Numbered from the stretch's first letter, positions 51,872-60,790 are shown. The stretch is DNA of 64,000 bases from Acidobacteriota bacterium (GCA_023389035.1 JAEWFC010000030.1:558001-622000); one strand, 5' to 3'. The notes: generated by a model from the sequence alone, not told the origin. Numbers and translations: made by a program.

Positions 51872-53884
51872 TCACTTCTGTTCGACTCGTTCGACCAGGG
51901 AGCTGAATCGCGGGTCGCTGCGAAGCGAGTCGAGCGCGGGTTCGACCCTAAGTGTTGCGACAAGAAAGCTGCGATCCTGAAATGCCCGTTCCAGATGTCC
52001 GAAGGCTTTGTCGTTATTCCCAAGTCTCGCGTGCAGGCATGCCAGCTTCCAATTGTCCCGGTCCGGATCTGCCTCGAGCGCCCTGATATCTTCTATCCAT
52101 ACTCCGCGCCAGCCTTGCGATCGGAACGCGATCTTGTAGCGATCCAACGTTGCCTTACTCGCCCCCTCCAATGTCAATCGTTTGATCAGACATTCAAACG
52201 CCTCTGACTCTTTTCCTTGAAGCTGCAGTATCAGAGCTAATCGGCCGTGGCTGAAAGCGTGGTTAGGATTCAGATCTATCATCCGTCGGAATTGCGCTTG
52301 TGCCTCCGGATACTGCCGGGCAAAAAACAGCGTCAGCGCGTACGTTTGCTGATTACGAAATGATATCGGCTGGAGATCGATCGCAGTCTTTATCTCGGCC
52401 AGCGCTTCGTCAAAACGGCCACGTGTATAGAGGAAATTCGCATAGGTCCTGTGCGCGGCGGGCGAGTTTGGGTCAAGTTCCACGGCCCGCCTGCACGCGG
52501 CCTCGGCTCCTTCGGCATCGTATTCGTAACGGTTCTTGTTATGGCAAAGTGCGCTGTACGCCTCTGAAAGGTCCGGATCGATAGCCAGGGCGTTGCGGAT
52601 CGCCTCGGCCGCTTTTGGAAAATGCTCATGCTGTCCGGCATTCGTATGTCCGACGATGTCCTGATGGGTCAACGCTTTTCCGGCCCACGCGCGGGCATAT
52701 TTTGGATCAAGTGCGACTGCCTGCTCTAAGAGCTCGAGCGCTTTCCGGACGTTATTTACGCCGCGTTCTTCGCTGAGGTTCATTGCCGTGAGGTACACGC
52801 GGTACGCGTCCTCATTGGTCGTTCCGCGATCTACCTGTGGGCCGGCCGTTCCCAATCCGATCCGCGATAGCAGACGATTCGCAAGGTCGATCGCGATCAC
52901 TTCCTGTGCGGAGAATAGGTCTGCCGAATCCGTCGATACCGTGAACGTATCGTCCACTTTTCCGGTCGCGACGTTCAGGAAACGCGACGTCACTTTTATT
53001 CTTCCGTCGGCGATCTGGTAACTCGACTCAATTACGTGGTCCACCTTTAGCTCGCGGCCGGCGGCGAGCGGATCCTGGTCGATATCGGTGAATTTGCGGA
53101 CCGCGCTCAGGGGCCGAACGACCACTCGGTCAGCCGCGTGCAGCCGATGTATAAGCGAATCTGCGATGCCGATCTCGTAAAGGTCGTTACGGTTTGCCCG
53201 ATCGATGGGCCTCAGCGGCAGTACGGCGATCGTCCTTGCTTCGACCGTTCCTGTATTGCGGGGAGCGAAGAAATACGCCGTCACTGTGGATATTCCTGCG
53301 AGCAGAACGATTGCCGCAAGCACCCGCTTCGTTCTCCGTCCGGTCCGCACGCGTTCAGCGGCACGCGGCGACTCGTCATGTTCGTCACCGTAAATTTCCG
53401 CGATCTTTTTCTGCGTTTCATCGCTCCAGCGGGCGGAAACGACGAAGGTGCCGGAATCGGTCGTCGTTGTCGAGATCACCGGCTGTGAAACGCCTTTCAC
53501 CGCAGCTGCATCGTTCGGCACGACGGCGATCGAGCCGTTGTTTGCCGGCCCTTCCGATCTCACTGCACCGACAAAACGGTAGCCATGCTTTCGCACAGTT
53601 TCGATGTATTTTTGCCCGCCCGCTTTTTCTCCGAGCACTTGCCGGATCGCGTGAATACACTTGTCGAGATTGTTCTCTTCGACGAACGAATCTGGCCAGA
53701 TCTGATCTATCAGCTCGCTCTTGCCGAGCAGATGGCCGCTGTTTCGAACGAGGATCACCAGCGTTTGGAAGGCCTTTTCAGGAAGTTGAGCGATCTTTTC
53801 TTCATCGCTCCTTGTTAGAGTGTGCTCGTCGACATCCAGGCGGAACGGCCCGAATTCGTATAACTCTTTGCTTTCCTTCGACAT
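51872..53884 (-). CDS. Winged-helix/TM/TPR transcriptional regulator (CadC-like)
   Basis: 670-residue membrane-bound regulator. Residues 1-108 form an OmpR-type winged helix (FGPFRLDVDEHTLTRSDEEK, DKCIHAIRQVLGE, YIETVRKHGYRFVG), a single membrane segment lies at 187-207, then a FlgO-like extracytoplasmic domain (IAVLPLRPIDRANR, GIADSLIHRL) and several TPR units to the end (EEAVALDPKYARAWAG-type repeats). This combination is abundant in Acidobacteriota. It probably senses a periplasmic partner and controls target genes directly, like CadC/ToxR. It has no two-component residues. Confidence 0.9.
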   Translation of the reverse strand: MSKESKELYEFGPFRLDVDEHTLTRSDEEKIAQLPEKAFQTLVILVRNSGHLLGKSELIDQIWPDSFVEENNLDKCIHAIRQVLGEKAGGQKYIETVRKHGYRFVGAVRSEGPANNGSIAVVPNDAAAVKGVSQPVISTTTTDSGTFVVSARWSDETQKKIAEIYGDEHDESPRAAERVRTGRRTKRVLAAIVLLAGISTVTAYFFAPRNTGTVEARTIAVLPLRPIDRANRNDLYEIGIADSLIHRLHAADRVVVRPLSAVRKFTDIDQDPLAAGRELKVDHVIESSYQIADGRIKVTSRFLNVATGKVDDTFTVSTDSADLFSAQEVIAIDLANRLLSRIGLGTAGPQVDRGTTNEDAYRVYLTAMNLSEERGVNNVRKALELLEQAVALDPKYARAWAGKALTHQDIVGHTNAGQHEHFPKAAEAIRNALAIDPDLSEAYSALCHNKNRYEYDAEGAEAACRRAVELDPNSPAAHRTYANFLYTRGRFDEALAEIKTAIDLQPISFRNQQTYALTLFFARQYPEAQAQFRRMIDLNPNHAFSHGRLALILQLQGKESEAFECLIKRLTLEGASKATLDRYKIAFRSQGWRGVWIEDIRALEADPDRDNWKLACLHARLGNNDKAFGHLERAFQDRSFLVATLRVEPALDSLRSDPRFSSLVERVEQK

Positions 53885-54137
53885 ACGTGACCTTTGAAGG
53901 GTCGGAAGAAAAACGGAAGAAAACTTTCAGCCAAGCCGAAAGATTTAGGGCCATCGCATCGGTACCGTAGCTCCAACGCGACAACATTACACCAGGCACC
54001 ATTGTGACGAACGCGGTGATTCTAGCACCGTTAGCCTGCTGAAACAACGTTTTTTTCGGGCGGGCGCTTCCCCCTCGATCAGGTAGGAACGCCGGCTGAA
54101 CCCCGCATCTTACGCCGAATCTTTTAAGGAGAATTCA
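53885..54137. other. Divergent intergenic region
   Basis: Region between the regulator and the haloperoxidase-like gene. AAGGAG (54127-54132) is the ribosome binding site of the latter. No gene or strong palindrome seen. Confidence 0.4.
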
Positions 54138-55445
54138 ATGACATCGAAAGCACTGAGATCTGATACGAAATTTGCGGAAGTATTCGCAGCTCTACTCTTG
54201 ATAGTGACCTTTTCGTCGGCGGCGTTTGCCGACGCCGTCACCGATTGGAATGCGCGAACGGTCCAGTATGCTGCTACCGGAGGCAGGCCGGGCCCGACTT
54301 GGGTGCTCGACGTTGCTGTCGTCCAGTTGGCGGTCTATGACGCGGTGCAGGCCATCGAGGGCGACTACCAGCCGTACTGTGGCAGCATTCCGGGTGCAGC
54401 GGGTTCCACGACGGCCGCTGTGGCAAAGGCCGCTCGCGACGTGCTGATAAATCGCTTCCCGGCCCACGCCGTTGCGGTCAATAACGATTACAACGCATAC
54501 GTTGCCGGGATCGACCCCGCCGATGCCGGATTCGCCGTCGGCGCGGCGGCGGCCCAATGCATCATCACTCTGCGGAGTACAGACGGCGCTTTTCCTGCCG
54601 GTTGGCCGCCTTATTTCGGCGGTACGGAGATCGGCGAGTGGCGGCCGGCCGCCAGCGGTCCACTGACGTTCTCGTGGCTGGCCGAAGTCACGCCGTTCAC
54701 GATGCGCTCACCCGACCAATTCAGATCAGGCCCGCCGCCTAGGTTGACTAGTCCTGAGTACACTCGCGCCTACAAAGAGGTTAAGGATTATGGTGCGGCG
54801 ACCGGCAGTCTTCGCTCAGCCGAACAGACTGACCTGGCAAATTTCTGGAACGGGAACTTTCCGGGCCAGTTCAACAAACTCGGGCGCGATCTGGCGGCCA
54901 GCGAAAACCTGAGCGTCAGCGAAAGCTCCAGGCTATTCGCGATGGTGGGCGTGTCGATCGCTGACTCGGCGATAACGGCGTGGGACTGCAAAATGGCATT
55001 TAACTTCTGGCGGCCCCTGACCGCTATCCAGTTTGGCGATATGGACGGCAATCCAAAGACCGAAGGCGATGCTGCCTGGGCGTCGCTAGTCGGCACGCCT
55101 CCCTATTCCGATCACACATCCGGTGCCAACAACCTCACCGGCGCAGCGATGCGTGTGATGGCGCTGTTCTTCGGCGGCAACAATATGGAGTTCGAGATAG
55201 CAACGACAAATCCGGGACCGACGCAGAACGATACTCGGTATTACACAAAATTCTCGCAGGTTCGAGAAGAAGTGGTCGAAGCTCGCATCTTGCAGGGAAT
55301 TCATTTCCGGTTTGCCGATCAGGACGCCCGCAAGCAGGGCGAGCATCTGGCCCAGTGGGTACACTCTCACTTCTTCCGGCCGTCCGGTGAAAAGTTCCTA
55401 TCGAAACATTTCGATACCGAGACGCTTCTTAACGGCCTAGAGTAG
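54138..55445 (+). CDS. Vanadium-dependent haloperoxidase/PAP2 family protein lacking catalytic His
   Basis: 435-residue exported protein with signal peptide (about 10-31, ending FADA) and the vanadate-binding PAP2 fold. The active-site pattern is: K285 and R292 (CKMAFNFWRP, spaced by seven as K353/R360 in chloroperoxidase), S328-G329 (HTSGANN), R383 and H389 (spaced by six as R490/H496). The position of the acid-base His after SG (H404 in chloroperoxidase) is Ala330. All other ligands are kept, so it may bind vanadate or phosphate, but with altered chemistry. Its start follows AAGGAG. Confidence 0.85.
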   Translation: MTSKALRSDTKFAEVFAALLLIVTFSSAAFADAVTDWNARTVQYAATGGRPGPTWVLDVAVVQLAVYDAVQAIEGDYQPYCGSIPGAAGSTTAAVAKAARDVLINRFPAHAVAVNNDYNAYVAGIDPADAGFAVGAAAAQCIITLRSTDGAFPAGWPPYFGGTEIGEWRPAASGPLTFSWLAEVTPFTMRSPDQFRSGPPPRLTSPEYTRAYKEVKDYGAATGSLRSAEQTDLANFWNGNFPGQFNKLGRDLAASENLSVSESSRLFAMVGVSIADSAITAWDCKMAFNFWRPLTAIQFGDMDGNPKTEGDAAWASLVGTPPYSDHTSGANNLTGAAMRVMALFFGGNNMEFEIATTNPGPTQNDTRYYTKFSQVREEVVEARILQGIHFRFADQDARKQGEHLAQWVHSHFFRPSGEKFLSKHFDTETLLNGLE

Positions 55446-55572
55446 AGATCAGCAGGACCGAACTGCAACCCAAGCAGCCTGGAAGAGATGCCGTGGGATC
55501 AGGATTCCCCGGCACCTCTTCTAGAAATACCGCACCCGCCAAGTTTTGTCTTTTCCCAAGCCCGGGTTCGTA

Positions 55573-55578
55573 TATAAT
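55573..55578 (+). promoter_or_regulatory. TATAAT box close to the next start codon
   Basis: Perfect -10 consensus only 14 bases before the ATG at 55592. No good -35 at 16-18 bases (TTTTCC at 55551 is the best). The expected transcript would have a leader of fewer than 10 bases. Confidence 0.4.
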
Positions 55579-55591
55579 CTGGGCGCTAGTT

Positions 55592-56137
55592 ATGTACGAG
55601 AAAATACTCATCACCGTCGCAGGAGTTCTTTTGTTTTCGAACGCTGTCGGAGCGCAGAACGCCGTGCTGGACCTGAAGCCCGAACACGCCGCCGCGTTAG
55701 AGGTCTATTTGGCCGAAAATAAGACCCGGAGTTTCCGGAAGGAATCGATCCTGAACGACGAATATCTGGCGTCGATGCGTGACAACCGCGAGTTCGGGAA
55801 AACGTTCAAACCGAACTACGCGGTGGGTGACTTCAACGGAGACAAGATCGAAGATTTTGCGATGATCTTGAACCGGTCCGGGAAGCCCGAGTGGCCAACG
55901 GAAGACAAGAACCGGATCACCGAACATACTCCCGATTATCCGCTTACGATCGTGATCTTCAACGGGCTCGGGAACGGGAAGTTCCGATTGGCATTCGCCG
56001 AGGATACGATGGGTCCGGCAGCGGCTTTCATCCATTTTACAGGCAATAAGAAAGCAAAGGCTCTCTACTATTCCATCTACGAAACCGACGAGATCGCAAA
56101 GTTCGCAGCGTCAGGCAAGGGTTACATCATCGACTAA
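55592..56137 (+). CDS. Exported protein of unknown function with one FG-GAP-like motif
   Basis: 181-residue exported protein. Signal peptide (1-22, ending VGAQ), then a mixed alpha/beta body with the calcium-loop-like VGDFNGDKIEDFAMIL (DxNxDxxxD), and GNGKFRLAFAEDTMGPAAAF. I recognise no family; the loop suggests a secreted Ca-binding or beta-propeller-like fragment. The ATG at 55592 is chosen because it gives a good signal peptide and stands right after TATAAT. There is no Shine-Dalgarno, consistent with a near-leaderless mRNA. Confidence 0.7.
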   Translation: MYEKILITVAGVLLFSNAVGAQNAVLDLKPEHAAALEVYLAENKTRSFRKESILNDEYLASMRDNREFGKTFKPNYAVGDFNGDKIEDFAMILNRSGKPEWPTEDKNRITEHTPDYPLTIVIFNGLGNGKFRLAFAEDTMGPAAAFIHFTGNKKAKALYYSIYETDEIAKFAASGKGYIID

Positions 56138-56183
56138 GAAGACATTTCGAACCCTAAGTATCGCGAAGTTCAGTTTGGCTTCA

Positions 56184-56579
56184 TTAAGAGGGTCGGCGTC
56201 GGGGTTTGCTCAGGCTGACGCAAACGGTGTCTGAGAGGCTTAGGTAGAGCTTGTCTCCGACGAGGTTCGGGTGTGCGAACTTCATCTGTTTGTCCACCTT
56301 GATGTTGAAGTACCTGCAAAAGGGCGCGGCATTGATGCGAAAGTTCTTCGGGTTGGCGACGACCGGGAATGCGTCATCAGATCCCGGGCTCGCCGGTTCG
56401 ATCATGATCGTCCCGCTTCCACGGCTAAAGCTCAGGTAAACAGCCTCAGGCTTGCCCATCAGCTCGTACATCCTGCGGTTCAGCAGTATCAGCCTCGCCG
56501 GACTGATCGTCACATGCACCCGCCTCGCAACCGCCTGATTCGCCCCACCCCGATACCGCTCAAAATCCTCGTCGTCCAT
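56184..56579 (-). CDS. Conserved hypothetical protein (acidobacterial family)
   Basis: 131-residue cytosolic protein starting MDDEDFERYRGGANQAVARR. The body has alternating beta-like stretches: VHVTISPARLILLNRRMYEL, KPEAVYLSFSRGSGTIMIEP, INAAPFCRYFNIKVDKQMKF and GDKLYLSLSDTVCVSLSK. I recall similar short proteins in Acidobacteria genomes, with the order RVTI...LN..A...L..P..V...FD.....I...P, but no function is known. Its 3' end has a mutated partial copy near 57950, after the pentapeptide gene. Confidence 0.65.
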   Translation of the reverse strand: MDDEDFERYRGGANQAVARRVHVTISPARLILLNRRMYELMGKPEAVYLSFSRGSGTIMIEPASPGSDDAFPVVANPKNFRINAAPFCRYFNIKVDKQMKFAHPNLVGDKLYLSLSDTVCVSLSKPRRRPS

Positions 56580-56894
56580 CACCGTTTCATCTACGACACC
56601 GTCGTATCATAGATAGCACACCATGTGTCAGATGTCAATGGTCATCGTTTGCGGTCGATGTAGTGATCGCTCCGGTCGATTCTGCATTACCGTTCGTCGA
56701 ACCCCAGTAATCGGCATGGAAAATAGCTGTCAGTTGAGCAACTCTGGGCTCATCGTGTTCTGAATCCATAGAATGATTTGCCATGCGATCTAAAAACACG
56801 ACGCGGGCAAATATACAACAGAATGGATTAGAATTGACAGGAAAAACTCATCAATCACTGGCGAGAAGATTATAATTTCTACCGTATTCTTGAG
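56580..56894. other. Intergenic, AT-richer region
   Basis: Between the conserved hypothetical gene and the first palindromic repeat. It contains a TTGACA (56834-56839) and a TATAAT (56871-56876), 31 bases apart and therefore not a promoter pair. No gene seen. Confidence 0.4.
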
Positions 56895-56981
56895 AGCCTA
56901 CCGGAAAGGCACAGCCTTTCCGCACACAAAAGCGGCAAGCCGCAGAGCGCTCTCTGTCCTGAAAACTAAGCTCCCGATCCG
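56895..56981. repeat. 87-bp palindromic direct repeat, copy A
   Basis: Two hairpins, GGAAAGGC-ACA-GCCTTTCC (56903-56921) and GCGGC-AA-GCCGC (56932-56943). The copy at 58112-58198 matches it at 79 of 87 positions by eye. It ends two bases before the ATG of the pentapeptide gene. Confidence 0.85.
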
Positions 56982-56983
56982 GT

Positions 56984-57922
56984 ATGCCATTAATTGAACT
57001 AACCTCAAGATGGAATTCTTCTCCCGAGCACGATTCAGTGAGTGAACAAATATCCAACGTCTTCAGCCACGGCGGGAGTTTAAATCTTGATCACAGCCCA
57101 TTCGGCCGAATCGAAAATGATCTTCTGGATTTCAGAGGGTACTCGGCCCGACAGATGCGCATTAGGGATGTGATCATTCGGGATGCGAACTTTTCCCTTG
57201 CCGATTTTTCCGCCTCATGGATGGAGGCCGGTCGTTTTGAAAATTGCCTCTTTGAGGGGACTGACTTTAGCGACATTGCGGATCACGGGAATACCTTCTA
57301 TCGCTGCAAATTCCTGAAATGCAATTTCAGCCGCGCTGTTCTCGGCTACAAGGGCTCCAAGTTTAACGATTGCCGTTTTCAAGAATGCAATTTCACAAGA
57401 GCTGGCTTTGTCAGAGCTGAGTTTACGGATACCGACTTCACACGATGCAAGCTCAAGGGGATCGATTTCAACGGCTCATCGTTTCATAACTGCAAGTTCG
57501 AGGGTCTGTTAGAAGATGTATGGTTTCGGGGAACATTTCCACATGACGCTCTTTTCGAAATGTTCGGCCAGCCGCGCCCAAATCGAATGCTGAACGTTTC
57601 GTTCGAAAACGCCGATCTGATCGATCTTACTATAAGTGATGGATGTGATCTCTCTACCGTGAAACTAAAAGATAACGGAAAGCTTCTTAGATACGACGAC
57701 TGGTTCAGACGAGTCCAATTTTTAGAAAAGCAACTGGAAGCGTGGGATGGCGAATTGCAGAAGAATGAAGCCACCCGATTTGTTTACGTTGCCAAAGTTC
57801 ATGCTCAACACCAGAAATGGGCAATTGTGAATATTGATGATCTCGACAGGCACTTTGGCGGTCTAGAAGTTGCACGTAAGATAATTGACACCCTCAACAG
57901 CTACGCGACCCATCGAGAGTGA
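56984..57922 (+). CDS. Pentapeptide-repeat protein
   Basis: 312 residues. From about 45 to 185 runs a right-handed beta-helix of A(D/N)LxX-type five-residue repeats: ANFSLADFSASWMEAGRFEN, CLFEGTDFSDI, CKFLKCNFSRAVLG, CRFQECNFTRAGFVRAEFTD and CKLKGIDFNGSSFHNCKFEG. The rest is helical (RRVQFLEKQLEAWDGELQKN, KWAIVNIDDLDRHFGGLEVA). Such proteins can mimic DNA or act as scaffolds; Qnr-type ones protect gyrase, but nothing specific shows that here. The ATG directly follows a palindromic repeat and has no Shine-Dalgarno. The gene is visibly more AT-rich than its neighbours. Confidence 0.88.
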   Translation: MPLIELTSRWNSSPEHDSVSEQISNVFSHGGSLNLDHSPFGRIENDLLDFRGYSARQMRIRDVIIRDANFSLADFSASWMEAGRFENCLFEGTDFSDIADHGNTFYRCKFLKCNFSRAVLGYKGSKFNDCRFQECNFTRAGFVRAEFTDTDFTRCKLKGIDFNGSSFHNCKFEGLLEDVWFRGTFPHDALFEMFGQPRPNRMLNVSFENADLIDLTISDGCDLSTVKLKDNGKLLRYDDWFRRVQFLEKQLEAWDGELQKNEATRFVYVAKVHAQHQKWAIVNIDDLDRHFGGLEVARKIIDTLNSYATHRE

Positions 57923-57940
57923 GGTCTACCGAAGGCGTTA

Positions 57941-57978
57941 TGCTCTGGCTGACGCAGACGGTGTCCGAGAGTCTAAGG
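57941..57978 (-). pseudogene. Fragment duplicating the 3' end of the hypothetical gene at 56184
   Basis: 38 bases match 56207-56244 at 33 positions by eye. The translated remnant reads LRLSDTVCVSQS against YLSLSDTVCVSLS in the intact gene. Only this piece remains. Confidence 0.7.
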
Positions 57979-58025
57979 ATGGTCGTTGTACGAAAAGCAT
58001 TGTGAAATAAATCGACGTACCTTGC

Positions 58026-58070
58026 CCACGCATGAATCTGACCTCTATCCCAGACCGATTCTAGTTCGGG
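58026..58070. repeat. 45-bp exact direct repeat, copy 1
   Basis: CCACGCATGAATCTGACCTC to CTAGTTCGGG, identical to 58200-58244. Confidence 0.9.
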
Positions 58071-58111
58071 TCTTAGGATCAATTGGAGGCGCAGCCTCCT
58101 AATATTTTAAC

Positions 58112-58198
58112 AGCCTACCGGAAAGGCACAGCCTTTCCACACACCCTTGCGGCAAGCCGCAGAGCGCTCTATGTCCTGATAACTAAGCGCCCGATCCG
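58112..58198. repeat. 87-bp palindromic direct repeat, copy B
   Basis: Same hairpins as copy A: GGAAAGGC-ACA-GCCTTTCC (58120-58138) and GCGGC-AA-GCCGC (58149-58160). Together with copy A it flanks the pentapeptide gene. Confidence 0.85.
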
Positions 58199-58199
58199 T

Positions 58200-58244
58200 C
58201 CACGCATGAATCTGACCTCTATCCCAGACCGATTCTAGTTCGGG
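58200..58244. repeat. 45-bp exact direct repeat, copy 2
   Basis: Identical to 58026-58070 and directly follows the 87-bp copy B. Confidence 0.9.
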
Positions 58245-58470
58245 GCTCCGCCTTCCGATGTGCGGAAAGGCTCGGCGTCTCGATTAAATCCCCACGGTTC
58301 AGCCATTTAAGCGGATGAAAAATTATTTTTCAGTGCGGCGTCAACAGCAATATTTTTGCTTGACAACTTTCGATTTCGAGCCCAATATTCATCTGCTGTG
58401 AACCTCATTCTTGCCCCCCTTTTATGAGATTCTCTGGCTGGTATTCTGCAGATTATGGAGATGCATTGAA

Positions 58471-60276
58471 ATGTCACTCTTCGCGACCAAGCCAATTGGT
58501 CAGATCGTCGCCGAAGCCGCCGAGACAGGCGGACACACCCTAAAGAAAACACTCAGCTCCATTGATCTCACGATGCTCGGTATCGGGGCGATCATTGGCA
58601 CCGGAATTTTTGTTCTGACAGGACAGGCAGCAGGTAAGCACGCCGGTCCGGCAGTCGTTATCTCAATGATCCTTGCCGGGATCGTCAGCGCATTTGCGGC
58701 CCTGTGCTATTCGGAGTTCGCCGCCAGCGTGCCGATCTCGGGATCGGCTTACGCGTATGGGTACGGAACTCTCGGCGAGTTCATCGCCTGGATCATCGGT
58801 TGGGACCTGATCCTCGAATACGCATTCGGGGCCGCCACCGTCGCAGTCGGCTGGTCCGGCTATGTGGTCAGCTTTCTTAAAGACATCGGGATCAATTTCC
58901 CGGCCGCACTCGCGGCACCGCCGGGGCAGGTCGTCACACTCGCTGACGGATCGACCGTTACCGGCGTTTTTAATCTGCCTGCGTTCCTGATCGCGGTCGC
59001 CGTGACTTTGCTTCTCATTCGCGGCATCAAGGAATCCGCGACCTTCAACTCTTTGATTGTTGTTATCAAAGTGATCGTGGTCCTACTGTTCATCGTCGCA
59101 GGTATCGGTTATGTGAATACAAGCAACCTCGGCATCGGCTGCGGAGCCGGCGACCCGGGATGTGCCGAGTTCATGCCGTTCGGATTCTCGGGTGTCGTCA
59201 CCGGTGCGGCGGTGATATTTTTCGCCTACATCGGCTTCGACGCAGTTTCGACCGCGGCCCAGGAAGCAAAAAACCCGCAGCGCGATATGCCGATCGGCAT
59301 TCTCGGCTCGCTGGCTATTTGCACTGTGCTGTATGTTTTGGTCGCCGGCATAATGGTCGGCCTGGTCGATTACAAACTGCTTACAAATGCCGCCGCGCCG
59401 ATCGCCGTTGCCATCGACGAAGCCGTAAAGGTATCGGCCGGCACCACGATGGGAGCGATTCTCGTCGCATTCCCGTTCATCATCAAGGTCGGGGCGGTTC
59501 TCGGCCTGAGCTCTACGATGGTCGTCATGGTGATGGGCCAGCCTCGCGTCTTTTATTCGATGTCGAAGGACGGGCTGTTGCCATCATGGGCTGCCAAAGT
59601 GCACCCTAAATTTCAAACGCCTCACATCACGACCGCTATCACCGGAGCGATCGTCGCGATCCTTGCCGGCTTTGTCCCTATCAGCTTGCTCGGCGAGCTG
59701 GTCAGTATCGGGACGTTGTTCGCATTCGTGATCGTGGCAACGGGAATTATCATTCTCCGGTCGTCAAACCCCGCATTGCACCGGCCGTTCAAGGTGCCGT
59801 TCTCGCCGCTCATTCCCATCCTCACCGTGCTGTCTGCCGCTTACTTGATGAACAGCCTGCCGCTCGATACGTGGATACGGCTGATCGTCTGGATGTCGAT
59901 CGGTCTGGTCGTCTATTTCGCTTATAGCTACACCCACAGCAAACTCGGTAACACGGCGGGACTCGACGAGAACCGCGAGGTACCGGCAAGCTACGAGCCG
60001 CCGATAGCCGCCATGCTCGCGATCGTCGGTGCGATTCTGCTGACCGTTTGGCAAGTGTGGGGAACCGCATGGATCGAGATCGCCGTGCGAGGCTTCGCGT
60101 GGCTAGTGACCGGTGTGCTGATCGCCGTGCTGATGTACGGCAAGGGCGACCGATCCATCGGCCGAAGCTCGCAGACGCGAAACATCGGCCTGGCCTTTTC
60201 CCTGCTGAATCTGGCGATCTGGATCGGGATCACGTATTGGTTCTTTGCCCACTACGCCGAACTCCACGCAAAGTGA
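58471..60276 (+). CDS. APC superfamily amino acid permease (CAT type)
   Basis: 601-residue cationic-amino-acid-transporter-like permease with about 14 membrane segments. Signatures: LSSIDLTMLGIGAIIGTGIF, GSAYAYGYGTLGEFIAWIIG, FFAYIGFDAVSTAAQEAKNP and PRVFYSMSKDGLLP. An insert between TM segments (GIGCGAGDPGCAEFMPFG) holds two Cys. The ATG at 58471 has GGAGATG upstream and gives the usual N-terminus; the longer frame is disregarded. Transported amino acid cannot be stated. Confidence 0.93.
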   Translation: MSLFATKPIGQIVAEAAETGGHTLKKTLSSIDLTMLGIGAIIGTGIFVLTGQAAGKHAGPAVVISMILAGIVSAFAALCYSEFAASVPISGSAYAYGYGTLGEFIAWIIGWDLILEYAFGAATVAVGWSGYVVSFLKDIGINFPAALAAPPGQVVTLADGSTVTGVFNLPAFLIAVAVTLLLIRGIKESATFNSLIVVIKVIVVLLFIVAGIGYVNTSNLGIGCGAGDPGCAEFMPFGFSGVVTGAAVIFFAYIGFDAVSTAAQEAKNPQRDMPIGILGSLAICTVLYVLVAGIMVGLVDYKLLTNAAAPIAVAIDEAVKVSAGTTMGAILVAFPFIIKVGAVLGLSSTMVVMVMGQPRVFYSMSKDGLLPSWAAKVHPKFQTPHITTAITGAIVAILAGFVPISLLGELVSIGTLFAFVIVATGIIILRSSNPALHRPFKVPFSPLIPILTVLSAAYLMNSLPLDTWIRLIVWMSIGLVVYFAYSYTHSKLGNTAGLDENREVPASYEPPIAAMLAIVGAILLTVWQVWGTAWIEIAVRGFAWLVTGVLIAVLMYGKGDRSIGRSSQTRNIGLAFSLLNLAIWIGITYWFFAHYAELHAK

Positions 60277-60745
60277 AGTTTCAAGCACGAGCGGAGCTTC
60301 CTCGCGATCCGTTCGGCTCGATCTTCGCGTGAGTGTCTGGACTCGTCGGATCCGAAGAAAATGAATCTCGCGGTCGTGCATATGACGCGGCCGCGTAAGC
60401 CAAGCGCAGAAATTCGTTCGAGAACCGCTCCGGCGATGCTTTAGTGTTTGGATCTATCGCTATCTTTAGTTTCAGTAGAAATCTAGCTGATCTCTGGCAA
60501 CGGAATTTCCAAAAACGAGAATTTAGATCATTGACCAAATCCGGTCGTCCCGTCATGTTGTAGTCAAATTCCTGCTTTTTCGGTGATGTCCGGTGATGGG
60601 TCGTTTGGGCCGGGGGGCTGGCGTTCAAAAAACGGTTGGCTAAGGGCGAAAAGTGGCTCGTCTGAGCGTCAAATGCGGGGCTGGCTGCTGTTTTCGGAAA
60701 AGATCAGCCCCGCGTGGCTCAAGCTGCACCGGGCAGCATATGTTC
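60277..60745. other. Intergenic region without recognised feature
   Basis: 470 bases between the permease stop and the gyrB terminator. Open frames exist on both strands but none has protein-like sequence or a ribosome binding site that convinces me. Confidence 0.4.
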
Positions 60746-60790
60746 AAAAACAGCGAACGCCGGGAAGATCAGGTCTTGCCGGCGTTCGTT
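60746..60790 (-). terminator. Rho-independent terminator of gyrB
   Basis: On the minus strand a 10-bp perfect stem (60754-60763 with 60779-60788, extended by AAGA/TCTT inside) is followed by a T run (60750-60746). It lies 25 bases after the gyrB stop. Confidence 0.8.

Larger units (their letters stand above)
57923..58470. other. Repeat-rich intergenic region
   Basis: 550 bases without a gene, containing a decayed copy of the upstream gene's 3' end (57941-57978), two copies of a 45-bp exact repeat, the second 87-bp palindromic repeat, and a further partial palindrome half near 58263. GGAGATG near 58458 is the ribosome binding site of the permease. Confidence 0.7.

Noticed and set aside
56834..56876. 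TTGACA and TATAAT as a promoter for the pentapeptide gene
   Set aside because: They are 31 bases apart, far outside the usual 15-20.
56895..58198. Integron cassette with attC sites
   Set aside because: The repeats are palindromic, but I find no GTTRRRY/RYYYAAC core sites and no integrase gene.
60281..60628. 115-codon ORF on the minus strand after the permease
   Set aside because: No ribosome binding site, no recognisable motif, low-complexity charged composition; most likely chance.
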